From Candidatus Latescibacterota bacterium (GTDB taxonomy: Bacteria > Latescibacterota > UBA2968 > UBA8231): 6,256 nt of DNA. The stretch lies in the NCBI GenBank assembly GCA_003529325.1, contig DPVW01000449.1, positions 1 to 6,256 on the forward strand, given 5' to 3'. A program made the position numbers and the translations under genes. Of the stretch, positions 1-6,199 are shown piece after piece. The notes below the pieces were generated by a model. It saw only the letters and a list, made by a program, of their open reading frames with translations. It was not told the origin of the DNA and made no database searches. Each line of letters starts with the position of its first letter. Position 1 is the stretch's first letter.

Positions 1-267
1 ATTGCTCCCTCTCGCCAGGGGCGAGCCGTCACATCCTTGTGGTCGGTGGGGGCCGGTCAGGGAGACCGCGTAAGATTAGCGTGATTCCAAGGTCATCCTG
101 CTTGGCCCTCTCAAGAGCCAAGAAGCATTATCAGAGGGTTGTGTACTACGTGGACAACAGGGGAACACAAATTTCGGGGTGGTGACTCGCACTTGACCGG
201 GGGACGGTCTCTGTTACCTGATTTCCAGTGGGCTCGCTATGGTAGCGATGACCTCAAAATCTGGCAA
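1..267. other. Non-coding region with small inverted repeats
   Basis: I see no convincing gene here. One plus-strand frame is open from the left edge to a TGA at 183-185 (about 60 codons), but the peptide resembles no family I recognise and has no visible start. The minus-strand frames are broken by stops. Several short GC-rich dyads are present: 11-25 (6-bp arms, 3-nt loop), 54-68 and 195-209 (5-bp arms, 5-nt loops), 101-122 (CTTGGC/GCCAAG, 10-nt loop) and 234-248 (TCGCTA/TAGCGA, 3-nt loop). The last lies about 20 nt beyond the stop of the leftward operon and could slow or protect the transcript end. None is followed by a T-run on either strand, so I do not call an intrinsic terminator. Confidence 0.5.
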
Positions 268-1464
268 TCACGCTGATTGACGCACCGTTGTATCGGCTCG
301 TTGCAGGACCTCTGGCCGCAAGGTGGTGCCCAGCCCCGGGGAGTCCGTGGGCCAGACAAAGCCGTTTTCGATTCGGGGCACCACGGTGACGAGGTCGGCA
401 TAAAAGCCGCGGTAGTAGGCGCGTACACTCTCCTGGATCATCGCATTTGGGCAGTGAATGGAGAGGTGAATCGAGGCCAGGAAGGTCACCGGTCCGGTGC
501 AATCGTGGGCGACAAAGGGCAGGTTTGCCGTCTCTGCCATGTCAGCGATGCGCCGACTCTCACCGATGCCACCCGTCCAGGTGACATCCGTCATCAGGAT
601 GTCGACCGCTTCGGCTTCCAGCAATTCCCGTGCATGGTAACGTGTCAGGGCCAGCTCCGAGCCACAGATCGGCGTTGTTGTGGAGCGTCGCAATTCGGCC
701 AGCGCGTGTGGGTTGTCGGGGCGAATGAAATCTTCCAGCCACATCGGCTGGTATGGTTCGAGGGCATGGGCGATCCGCACTGCCGCAGGCAGCTTCCAAT
801 AGGCGTGCCCTTCGATCAAGATCTCCATGTCCAGGCCGACGGCGTCACGAATCTTGCGCACCGGTTCCAAGCCCTTGTCGATGTCGGCGAAGCTGATGTA
901 GGTACCATTGCTGACGGCGGCGTAGGCATCGAAAGGCCAGATCTTCATCGCTGTGATGCCTTCGTCCAGCAGGTCCCTCGCCAATTCGCCGGCCTTGTGC
1001 TGGAAGGCGTCGAGGTCCTCGTATCGGCCCTCTCCTTGGGGCCGCTGCTCGGTGGGGCGCGGCACACCCGGCGTGCCACGGGCATAGAGTGGCCCGGCGC
1101 ACGTGTTATAGATGCGGACCTTGTCGCGGCTGCCACCACCCAGCGCCCGGTACAGAGGCATACCGGCGGCCTGCGCGAACAGATCCCACAGTGCCACGTC
1201 GAGGGCTGAGATGGCGCGCATTTCGGCGCCGCGATTGCCATAGACATGGGTGGCGTCGTACATGCGACGGAAGTGCCATTCGACGTCACGCGGGTCGTGA
1301 CCGATGAGCATCGGCGCACCCACTTCATGGATAAAGGTACGTGTCGTCTCCGGGGTGTAATAGGTATCACCAAGGCCGACAAGTCCTTCGTCGGTATGAA
1401 TCTGTACGAAGAGGATATTGGCGAACTCGCCAACGTGAATCGTCTCGACCTTGGTAATTTTCAC
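268..1464 (-). CDS. Mandelate racemase/enolase-superfamily acid-sugar dehydratase
   Basis: Probable sugar-acid dehydratase of the mandelate racemase subgroup. Such cytoplasmic Mg2+ enzymes abstract the proton alpha to a carboxylate and eliminate water to give a 2-keto-3-deoxy acid. Numbering from the GTG start gives 398 aa, normal for the family. An N-terminal capping domain (about 1-115) is followed by the barrel, with K174 in MKIWPFD. The metal ligands read E218 (in IEGH), E244 (WLED) and E270 (GSE). H220 sits where galactonate-dehydratase-like enzymes carry their acid His. D293 and H320 (AHD) form the expected Asp-His dyad, and E345 is in QES. The first ligand is Glu where Asp is usual. 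GTG at 1464 lies 4 nt after the upstream aldolase stop, and its product begins VKITKVETIHV, where family members normally begin. An in-frame ATG at 1515 would add 17 residues and overlap the aldolase gene; neither start has a strong ribosome site. The substrate is not deducible. Confidence 0.88.
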   Translation of the reverse strand: MKITKVETIHVGEFANILFVQIHTDEGLVGLGDTYYTPETTRTFIHEVGAPMLIGHDPRDVEWHFRRMYDATHVYGNRGAEMRAISALDVALWDLFAQAAGMPLYRALGGGSRDKVRIYNTCAGPLYARGTPGVPRPTEQRPQGEGRYEDLDAFQHKAGELARDLLDEGITAMKIWPFDAYAAVSNGTYISFADIDKGLEPVRKIRDAVGLDMEILIEGHAYWKLPAAVRIAHALEPYQPMWLEDFIRPDNPHALAELRRSTTTPICGSELALTRYHARELLEAEAVDILMTDVTWTGGIGESRRIADMAETANLPFVAHDCTGPVTFLASIHLSIHCPNAMIQESVRAYYRGFYADLVTVVPRIENGFVWPTDSPGLGTTLRPEVLQRADTTVRQSA

Positions 1465-1468
1465 AGTA

Positions 1469-2419
1469 CTAGAATCCGCATCGTTGAGCGGCTTTGAAAA
1501 ATGGCTCAGAGACATTCATGGCGCCGCGGAATACGAGGTCACTGGTGAAGGGATGGGCGCAGATCAGGCGGGCGCCATTGTCGAGGGCTCGTACCATGGC
1601 GTCCTCGATATCCTTGGGATCCTCCATCGATCCGGAGCCCACGACACGGCCCATGTGCACACCCCGGTCTGCGGCGGCGCGGAACAGAGCGTTGGTCGCA
1701 TCCTCGATTTCCGGGATCTCCCCCTGACGGAGGATGGCGTCAAAAGGTCCGACGAAACCACATGCCCTGTTGCGACCCTGGGCCTGCATCAGGTCGAGGA
1801 CACGATCACGCAGTTGTATGTCGAGGATGTATTCCGCCGTCTCGAACTGAATCCAGCCCTGAGTGTGGACCTCGGCGCCAAGCAGTTCGCCGGGTGTGAA
1901 GGCGAAGTTTCGATCACCAAAGCGAACCGGATATCCGCCTCGATCATCGGCGGTGGCCTCCCCCGGCGTCGGGAAGTTGACGGCGCGGAAAAATCGCTCC
2001 GCATCCTCGTATGTCGTGCCGTATGGTTTCATTGTGGCACGGGCGCCGAGCTGGAACACGTCGCCGTGCGAGCTGAAGGCCTCGCGATGCAGACGCTGGC
2101 ACTGGAGCAGGCCGACACGCCCCTCCATCGCGTTCTGCTGCCGACCATACCAGCCCTCGCGTTGACAGTGTTCGGCGTCATTGACGATCCAGGCAAAGCC
2201 GGCTCTCGCCCACGAATGGGCCTCGTCCTCACGCACCTGATACCACGGCACGTCGTTGAAGATTCCCAACAGCGGCGGCGTCGCCGCTACCGAATCGTAC
2301 TCGTCCTGGACTGCCTTTACGGCATTTCGCTGTGGGTTCATGACAAAGGCGTGGGCACGACGAGCGTATTCTTCTGTCTGCAGCGGGCGGTTGCCGCCAA
2401 TAGCGTCGAGGGCGGTCAC
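1469..2419 (-). CDS. HpcH/HpaI-family class II aldolase
   Basis: Predicted metal-dependent pyruvate aldolase of the HpcH/HpaI/citrate-lyase-beta-like family. Known members cleave 2-keto-3-deoxy or 4-hydroxy-2-keto acids into pyruvate and an aldehyde in the cytoplasm. With the GTG start it has 316 aa, longer than the roughly 260 aa of HpaI. Family landmarks appear in order: NDAEH at about 80-84 (cf. the D-x-EH loop), QRLHR at 108-112 (candidate pyruvate-binding Arg), QFET at 191-194 with E193 as a likely metal ligand, and FVGPFDA at 222-228 with D227 as the second ligand (cf. GPxD). The frame stays open up to a GTG at 2503, but a strong AGGAG lies 6 nt before GTG 2419 and directly abuts an ATG at 2425, so one of these two is the likely start. 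It is the first gene of the leftward operon, and the dehydratase that could supply its substrate follows. The family call is firm; the substrate is unknown. Confidence 0.87.
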   Translation of the reverse strand: MTALDAIGGNRPLQTEEYARRAHAFVMNPQRNAVKAVQDEYDSVAATPPLLGIFNDVPWYQVREDEAHSWARAGFAWIVNDAEHCQREGWYGRQQNAMEGRVGLLQCQRLHREAFSSHGDVFQLGARATMKPYGTTYEDAERFFRAVNFPTPGEATADDRGGYPVRFGDRNFAFTPGELLGAEVHTQGWIQFETAEYILDIQLRDRVLDLMQAQGRNRACGFVGPFDAILRQGEIPEIEDATNALFRAAADRGVHMGRVVGSGSMEDPKDIEDAMVRALDNGARLICAHPFTSDLVFRGAMNVSEPFFKAAQRCGF

Positions 2420-2425
2420 GGTCAT

Positions 2426-2430
2426 CTCCT
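2426..2430 (-). promoter_or_regulatory. Ribosome binding site of the aldolase gene
   Basis: The minus strand reads AGGAG immediately followed by ATG (2425) and then, 6 nt downstream of AGGAG, GTG (2419). The zero spacing makes ATG a poor initiation site and favours GTG, although the two proteins differ by only two residues. Confidence 0.6.
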
Positions 2431-2438
2431 GGGTGTTG

Positions 2439-2458
2439 CGACGGCAGAGCCGCCGTCG
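2439..2458 (-). promoter_or_regulatory. Leader hairpin upstream of the aldolase gene
   Basis: Perfect 7-bp inverted repeat CGACGGC/GCCGTCG around a 6-nt loop, ending 8 nt before the AGGAG ribosome site on the minus strand. In the transcript it would form a GC-rich stem just upstream of the ribosome landing site and could modulate initiation or stabilise the 5' end. As DNA it could instead be an operator. No T-run follows, so it is not an attenuator-type terminator. Its presence also argues against the longer reading-frame starts at 2488 and 2503. Confidence 0.4.
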
Positions 2459-2527
2459 ATGGTTTCTCTGGGTCGTGATTGGGGTCATTCGAAAAACGGC
2501 CACCTACACGGACCCGGCAAGGGCAAA

Positions 2528-2550
2528 AGAGCTTAGCTTGGTCAAGCTCT
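2528..2550. promoter_or_regulatory. Candidate operator of AGCTT half-sites in divergent promoter region
   Basis: Two tandem AGCTT units (2530-2534 and 2535-2539) face an inverted AAGCT (2544-2548). This gives two overlapping dyads: AGCTTG-GT-CAAGCT (2535-2548) and AGAGCTT-N9-AAGCTCT (2528-2550, 7-bp arms). The cluster lies between the two divergent operons, as expected for a shared repressor or activator site, and overlaps TTGACC on the minus strand (2540-2545), a -35-like hexamer without a good -10 partner. No regulator gene is in the window, so the binding protein is unknown. Confidence 0.4.
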
Positions 2551-2593
2551 CGACAGTGACTACCCTAAGAGTCCTACATCATACCGGTGCAAC

Positions 2594-2599
2594 AAAGGA
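2594..2599 (+). promoter_or_regulatory. Ribosome binding site supporting the TTG start
   Basis: AAAGGA ends 10 nt before the TTG at 2610. No ATG or GTG lies in frame near the family's expected N-terminus, so this site together with the Rossmann-fold start fixes the oxidoreductase start at TTG. Confidence 0.55.
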
Positions 2600-2609
2600 C
2601 AACAGACTC

Positions 2610-3710
2610 TTGACGAAACGATACCGAGCAGCCGCCATCGGCCGCACGGGCGGTGGCAACTACGGTCATGGACTGCACATCGCCTACGCAGGCCTAGCCA
2701 ATGTCGACTTTGTCGCTGTCGCGGATCATGATGAGGCGGGTCGTGAACAGGCTCGCGAGGTGACGGGCGCGTCACAGGCTTATGCCGACTACCACGAGAT
2801 GCTTGCGGCGGAGAAACCGGACCTGGTCAGTGTCTGTCCTCGCTGGACGGACTGTCACTTGGAGATGGTCCTCGCCTGCCTGGAGGCAGGGGCTCACGTG
2901 TATTGCGAAAAGCCGATGACCTGGAATCTGGCCGACGGCGACACCATCGTCAGCCGCGCCGACGCGCTCGGCCGCAAGGTAGCTGTCGCCCACCAGGCGG
3001 TGTACTTACCCAGGATCCAGGGGCTGCGCAGGTTGCTGCGCTCCGGCCGCATCGGCGAGGTGCAGCAGATCCACGCACATGGCAAGCAGGACGCGCGTGG
3101 TGGTGGGGAAGACATGATCACCCTGGGCACGCATCTGTTCAACATGATGCGCTATTTTGCCGGAAATGTGCGCTGGATATCGGGTCATGTCACCGTTGAC
3201 GGGCGCGAGCTCGGGCCTGAGGACGTTCATGAGGCGACGGAGCCAGTCGGCCCGGTGGCGGGAGACAGTATCGAGTCGTACTACGCCTTCGACTCCGGTA
3301 TTGCTGGATTCTTCGACTCCCGTCGGGATCAGGCCGGAACCAACCAACGCTATGGGATGGAGATCGTCGGTAGTGAAGGCACGATCTCCCTCCGCGGCGG
3401 TGCCGGATCCGAACTCATGTTTTATCCATATCCCGTCTTTCGCCCCGCTGCACAGGATCAACTCTGGGAAGCATTGGAGGATCTGCCGGATGAGCCGCTC
3501 GGTCGGGGGAACACATTGGCACTGGAAGATCTTATCCAGGCGGCGGAGCAGAATCGCGAGCCCATATCGAGCGCCCGTGACGCTGTCGCCGCCCTGGAGA
3601 TGATTCTCGGCACCTATGAATCACAGATCTGCGGGGGGCGCGTACCGATACCGATGGCCAGACGCGAGCACCCCCTTGCCGCCTGGCAGGGAAGGCAGAG
3701 GGACTCATGA
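2610..3710 (+). CDS. Gfo/Idh/MocA-family oxidoreductase
   Basis: Predicted cytoplasmic NAD(P)-dependent dehydrogenase of the glucose-fructose oxidoreductase/inositol dehydrogenase/MocA family, acting on a sugar, polyol or derivative. The 366-aa length is typical. The N-terminus (about 1-125) is a Rossmann domain with a glycine-rich loop GRTGGGNYG at 11-19, VADHD at 37-41 closing the second strand, and the family hallmark CEKP at 99-102 with catalytic-type K101. The C-terminal substrate domain follows, with H175 in GTHLFN as the usual catalytic His position. The Asp normally four residues earlier is Thr171, so the proton relay may differ. TTG at 2610 is chosen because the frame upstream does not resemble the family and the product then begins TKRYRAAAIG. 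The TGA stop overlaps the next gene's ATG (ATGA, 3707-3710), implying translational coupling with the transporter. Substrate and cofactor preference are not deducible. Confidence 0.9.
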   Translation: MTKRYRAAAIGRTGGGNYGHGLHIAYAGLANVDFVAVADHDEAGREQAREVTGASQAYADYHEMLAAEKPDLVSVCPRWTDCHLEMVLACLEAGAHVYCEKPMTWNLADGDTIVSRADALGRKVAVAHQAVYLPRIQGLRRLLRSGRIGEVQQIHAHGKQDARGGGEDMITLGTHLFNMMRYFAGNVRWISGHVTVDGRELGPEDVHEATEPVGPVAGDSIESYYAFDSGIAGFFDSRRDQAGTNQRYGMEIVGSEGTISLRGGAGSELMFYPYPVFRPAAQDQLWEALEDLPDEPLGRGNTLALEDLIQAAEQNREPISSARDAVAALEMILGTYESQICGGRVPIPMARREHPLAAWQGRQRDS

Positions 3711-5158
3711 GCGACGACCGTCCCGTACCACACGAAGTGATTCCCAGCGATCAACTGCCGGCGGCGAGGTATCGTGATCTACCGGAAGCACCCCCTTGGA
3801 AGAAGCTCCTCGGCCCGAGTGTCCTCCTTCTTGGTTTGTCCCTGGGCAGTGGCGAGTTCGTCCTCTGGCCCTATATCACTTATCAGTTTGGCTTTGTGGC
3901 TTTCTGGGCGTGTATGGTCGGCGTCACGACGCAGTATTTCATCAATATGGAGATCGAGCGTTGGACGCTGGCAACGGGAGAATCGACGATCACCGGGTTC
4001 TGCCGGCTCTGGCGGGGATGGGCGTGGGTTTTCCTGGTGGCCAACATCCTCCCGTGGATGTGGCCTGGATGGGCATCCGGGGCAGCGACACTGCTGACCT
4101 GGGAAATCGGTGGTGGCGAAGTAGCGCGCACCGTGTATTCGATCGTCAGCCTCCTGGCCATCGGTGCCGCGTTGACCCTGGGGCCTGTGGTGTACAACAC
4201 CGTGGAACGTATACAGAAGCTGCTGGTGGCTTTCATCTTCCTCTTTATGGGGATCATTTTTTTCCTCGTCGTCGATCTGGTACACGTGGGCGACATGGTC
4301 CGGGGGTTCGCTCATTTCGGCACCATACCGGACGGCATGGAATTGCCCCTCCTGCTGGGCGCACTGGCCTTCGCTGGTGCCGGTGGCACGATGAACCTGG
4401 CGCAGAGCAATTACATCCGCGAGAAGGGCTACGCCATGGGCCGATTTGCCGGCCGGCTGACGAGTCCGCTCACGGGCCGGGAGGAGGTCGTTGCCGATAT
4501 TGGCTCGCACTTCGAGCATACCCCGGACAACCTGCGCCGTTGGCGCGACTGGTGGCGCCTCGCCGATCGTGAGCACCTGCTCAACTTCTATCTGCTGTCG
4601 GTGGTGTCGCTGATCATGCTGTCCCTCATCGCCTACAGTACGGCGCGTGGCACACCGGACCTGGCCAAAGGGTTCGCCTTTATCCGCGCCGAAGGTGAGT
4701 TCATCGGCGCCCAGTATGGCCTGTGGATGCAGCACTCATTCCACTGGATGGGGATCGCCATACTGCTGACGACGGAGCTGGGTTTGCTCGACGCCTGCGC
4801 CCGTATCTCGACCGATATCATCAAAGTGAATTGGTTGCGCGACAGCGATACGTGGACGGACAGCCGACTCTACTACCTGCTACTCTGGGCGCAGATCGGC
4901 ATTGGTTGCGCCATCATGCTCGTCGGTCTGGTGGTGCCAGATCTGACGCAACCCCTGGTCCTGTTCGTGCTCAGCGCCTCGCTGAATGGGGGCGTCATGC
5001 TGATCTATTCCGTATTGCTGCTATGGTTGAATAATCGCGTGTTGGGGGGCCCTCTACGCATGCCACCCATCAGATTCTTGGCCATGATCTGGGCCTGTGC
5101 GTTCTTTGGCTACTTCACCATCATCACGCTGAAAAATCAACTGCCAAAATTGTTCTAA
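3707..5158 (+). CDS. Nramp-superfamily-like membrane transporter lacking canonical metal motifs
   Basis: Integral inner-membrane protein of 483 aa with about 11 hydrophobic helices (roughly 34-56, 60-82, 104-128, 143-163, 168-190, 212-233, 289-311, 340-362, 386-408, 414-440, 453-474) and a soluble N-terminal tail. The helix count, the GPSVLLLGLSLGSGE first helix and the helix-6 segment followed by a charged loop resemble the Nramp (SLC11) fold. In true Mn/Fe Nramps helix 1 carries DPGN and helix 6 carries MPH. Here the aligned positions read GSGE (47-50) and about TMN (228-230, in GAGGTMNLAQ), so canonical divalent-metal coordination is not preserved. The loop between helices 6 and 7 (about 236-288) is long and charged. 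An AGAGG ribosome site precedes the ATG, which overlaps the oxidoreductase stop. Co-transcription with a sugar-type dehydrogenase suggests uptake of an organic substrate or a metal chelate, which is inference. A related APC-type carrier remains possible. Confidence 0.78.
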   Translation: MSDDRPVPHEVIPSDQLPAARYRDLPEAPPWKKLLGPSVLLLGLSLGSGEFVLWPYITYQFGFVAFWACMVGVTTQYFINMEIERWTLATGESTITGFCRLWRGWAWVFLVANILPWMWPGWASGAATLLTWEIGGGEVARTVYSIVSLLAIGAALTLGPVVYNTVERIQKLLVAFIFLFMGIIFFLVVDLVHVGDMVRGFAHFGTIPDGMELPLLLGALAFAGAGGTMNLAQSNYIREKGYAMGRFAGRLTSPLTGREEVVADIGSHFEHTPDNLRRWRDWWRLADREHLLNFYLLSVVSLIMLSLIAYSTARGTPDLAKGFAFIRAEGEFIGAQYGLWMQHSFHWMGIAILLTTELGLLDACARISTDIIKVNWLRDSDTWTDSRLYYLLLWAQIGIGCAIMLVGLVVPDLTQPLVLFVLSASLNGGVMLIYSVLLLWLNNRVLGGPLRMPPIRFLAMIWACAFFGYFTIITLKNQLPKLF

Positions 5159-6153
5159 CTAGAGACACCGCGTAGGGCCCGGCGCAAGCGGACGACGGTA
5201 CGCAGGAGGGTATGGCCAAAACCCTCGGTGGCGAAGTAGGGTACGAGAACGCCACCGAAGCCGCGTTTGAAAAACGCGATGGAAGCGAGGTTGGCACCAA
5301 CAAAATCGAACTGCGTCGAGGTCGTCTGTTCCAGGACTTTCCAATATAGCAGCGATGTGGCACCCGACTCACGGTAAGCGGAATCGGCGCCGGCAACCCA
5401 GGCATAGAGTCTGTCGCCATCCGGCACAAAAAACACGACGCACGCCGTTTCCCCACCTGGCGCCAGGCAGCGCCAACCCTCGGTGCGCCCCGCATCGAGG
5501 GCGAGTTGAACCAGCCTTTGCAGAATGGCCCCCGGGACGGGTGCTGCTGACTCGCCCCCGAATACCTGATCATATAACCGGCGCAGCTCAGCGACGTCGG
5601 TTGTCGCCTCAACTCGATAGCCTTCCTTTTCCGCCTTGCGCACCGCCGTGCGCGTGCGCCGTTCGAAACCGTCCCACACCGTCGTGCGGTCCCCCGGTAG
5701 GTCGATCCGATAGGTGTACCGGGGCAGCACATCCCAGCCCGCCCACAGGAACTCACGGGTGTCGGCGAGGGCGGGGCCGTGGGTCAGGTGGGTCCGGGTA
5801 TAATCAGCCTGCAAGTGGCTGATGAGGGCAGCCGTCGCACCGGATCTCTCCGATTCCACGTGGGCGGGTCGATTCGTGGTGGGCGGACGGAAAAGAAACC
5901 CCGTGTGCGGCAGCAGGGCGGGTGTCGAAAACCGCTGTCGCCAGCCGCTCCCCGAAACCACACCAGCGACACCGGCGACGAGGTGGTCCCCGTCCCAGGC
6001 GCCTAGCAGTCGGGGGGTGCCCCCCGATGCAAGCGCTGCATCCTGGACCCAGTCGGCGTCGCTGAAGATGGTGGCGCCCACGGCATTGCTGAGAAACTCC
6101 GCCCAAACAGCCGGCGCAACTTCGTCGATGTGAAAATGCTTAGCTGAGGCCAA
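5155..6153 (-). CDS. FemAB/GNAT-like acyltransferase (BioF2-like domain)
   Basis: Predicted 332-aa soluble acyltransferase of the GNAT/FemAB type. It appears to have two tandem GNAT-like halves: the N-terminal half (about 1-145) with SDADWVQDAA near residue 35, and a better conserved C-terminal half. Landmarks are the basic helix RRTRTAVRKAEKEGY at 165-179 (as in FemX/FemAB proteins), YRESGATSLLYWKVLEQ at 260-276 in the acyl-donor region, and FDFVGANLASIAFFKRGFG at 282-300. Relatives transfer amino-acyl or acyl groups onto peptidoglycan precursors, polysaccharides or lipids; the acceptor here is unknown. The start is TTG at 6153, supported by GGCGGTGA upstream, with no nearby ATG in frame. 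Its TAG stop overlaps the convergent transporter's TAA by 4 nt. Nothing ties it to the sugar-acid module, so it is probably a separate transcription unit. Confidence 0.78.
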   Translation of the reverse strand: MASAKHFHIDEVAPAVWAEFLSNAVGATIFSDADWVQDAALASGGTPRLLGAWDGDHLVAGVAGVVSGSGWRQRFSTPALLPHTGFLFRPPTTNRPAHVESERSGATAALISHLQADYTRTHLTHGPALADTREFLWAGWDVLPRYTYRIDLPGDRTTVWDGFERRTRTAVRKAEKEGYRVEATTDVAELRRLYDQVFGGESAAPVPGAILQRLVQLALDAGRTEGWRCLAPGGETACVVFFVPDGDRLYAWVAGADSAYRESGATSLLYWKVLEQTTSTQFDFVGANLASIAFFKRGFGGVLVPYFATEGFGHTLLRTVVRLRRALRGVSS

Positions 6154-6156
6154 TTG

Positions 6157-6164
6157 TCACCGCC
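6157..6164 (-). promoter_or_regulatory. Ribosome binding site supporting the TTG start of the acyltransferase
   Basis: The minus strand reads GGCGGTGA, close to the anti-Shine-Dalgarno complement. GGCGG lies 6 nt before the TTG at 6153. This spacing supports TTG as the true start. Confidence 0.55.
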
Positions 6165-6170
6165 AAAATC

Positions 6171-6199
6171 TTGACATCGATCAGAGGCAGTTCTATATT
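6171..6199 (+). promoter_or_regulatory. Near-consensus sigma-70 promoter pointing out of the window
   Basis: TTGACA (6171-6176, full match to the -35 consensus), a 17-nt spacer and TATATT (6194-6199, five of six to TATAAT). Transcription would begin near 6206 and run past the right edge. A possible ATG start lies at 6247-6249 but has no clear ribosome site, so the product is unknown and could equally be an RNA. The acyltransferase is transcribed divergently from the same short region, and its own minus-strand promoter is not obvious: TATAGA occurs twice (6192-6197 and 6200-6205) without a well-spaced -35. Confidence 0.55.

Noticed and set aside
101..122. Possible intrinsic terminator (CTTGGC/GCCAAG stem) for the leftward operon
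   Set aside because: The stem is only 6 bp with a 10-nt loop, and no T-run follows on either strand.
3..185. Open plus-strand frame running in from the left edge
   Set aside because: It is short, has no recognisable domain and no clear coding signature, so a gene end cannot be supported.
277..1209. Long plus-strand open frame (310 codons) opposite the dehydratase
   Set aside because: The product has no family resemblance, while the minus strand carries a complete set of enolase-superfamily residues. GC-rich coding DNA commonly leaves such antisense frames open.
1451..2536. Plus-strand open frame of 361 codons opposite the aldolase
   Set aside because: The sequence shows no domain signature and lies wholly over the well-supported aldolase gene; it is an antisense shadow.
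2550..2580. Possible plus-strand promoter TCGACA with TACATC
   Set aside because: The -35 is good but the spacer is 19 nt and the -10 matches only three of six bases; too weak to call.
2256..2609. Upstream extension of the oxidoreductase frame to an ATG at 2256
   Set aside because: The extra 118 residues overlap the aldolase gene on the other strand, do not resemble a domain, and precede the natural Rossmann-fold N-terminus.
3667..3798. 12-bp direct repeat AGCACCCCCTTG at 3667-3678 and 3787-3798
   Set aside because: Both copies lie in coding sequence in different contexts. About one repeated 12-mer is expected by chance in a window of this length.
3779..4735. Minus-strand open frame of 318 codons opposite the transporter
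   Set aside because: The product is low in hydrophobic residues and looks like no family, whereas the plus strand encodes clear membrane helices.
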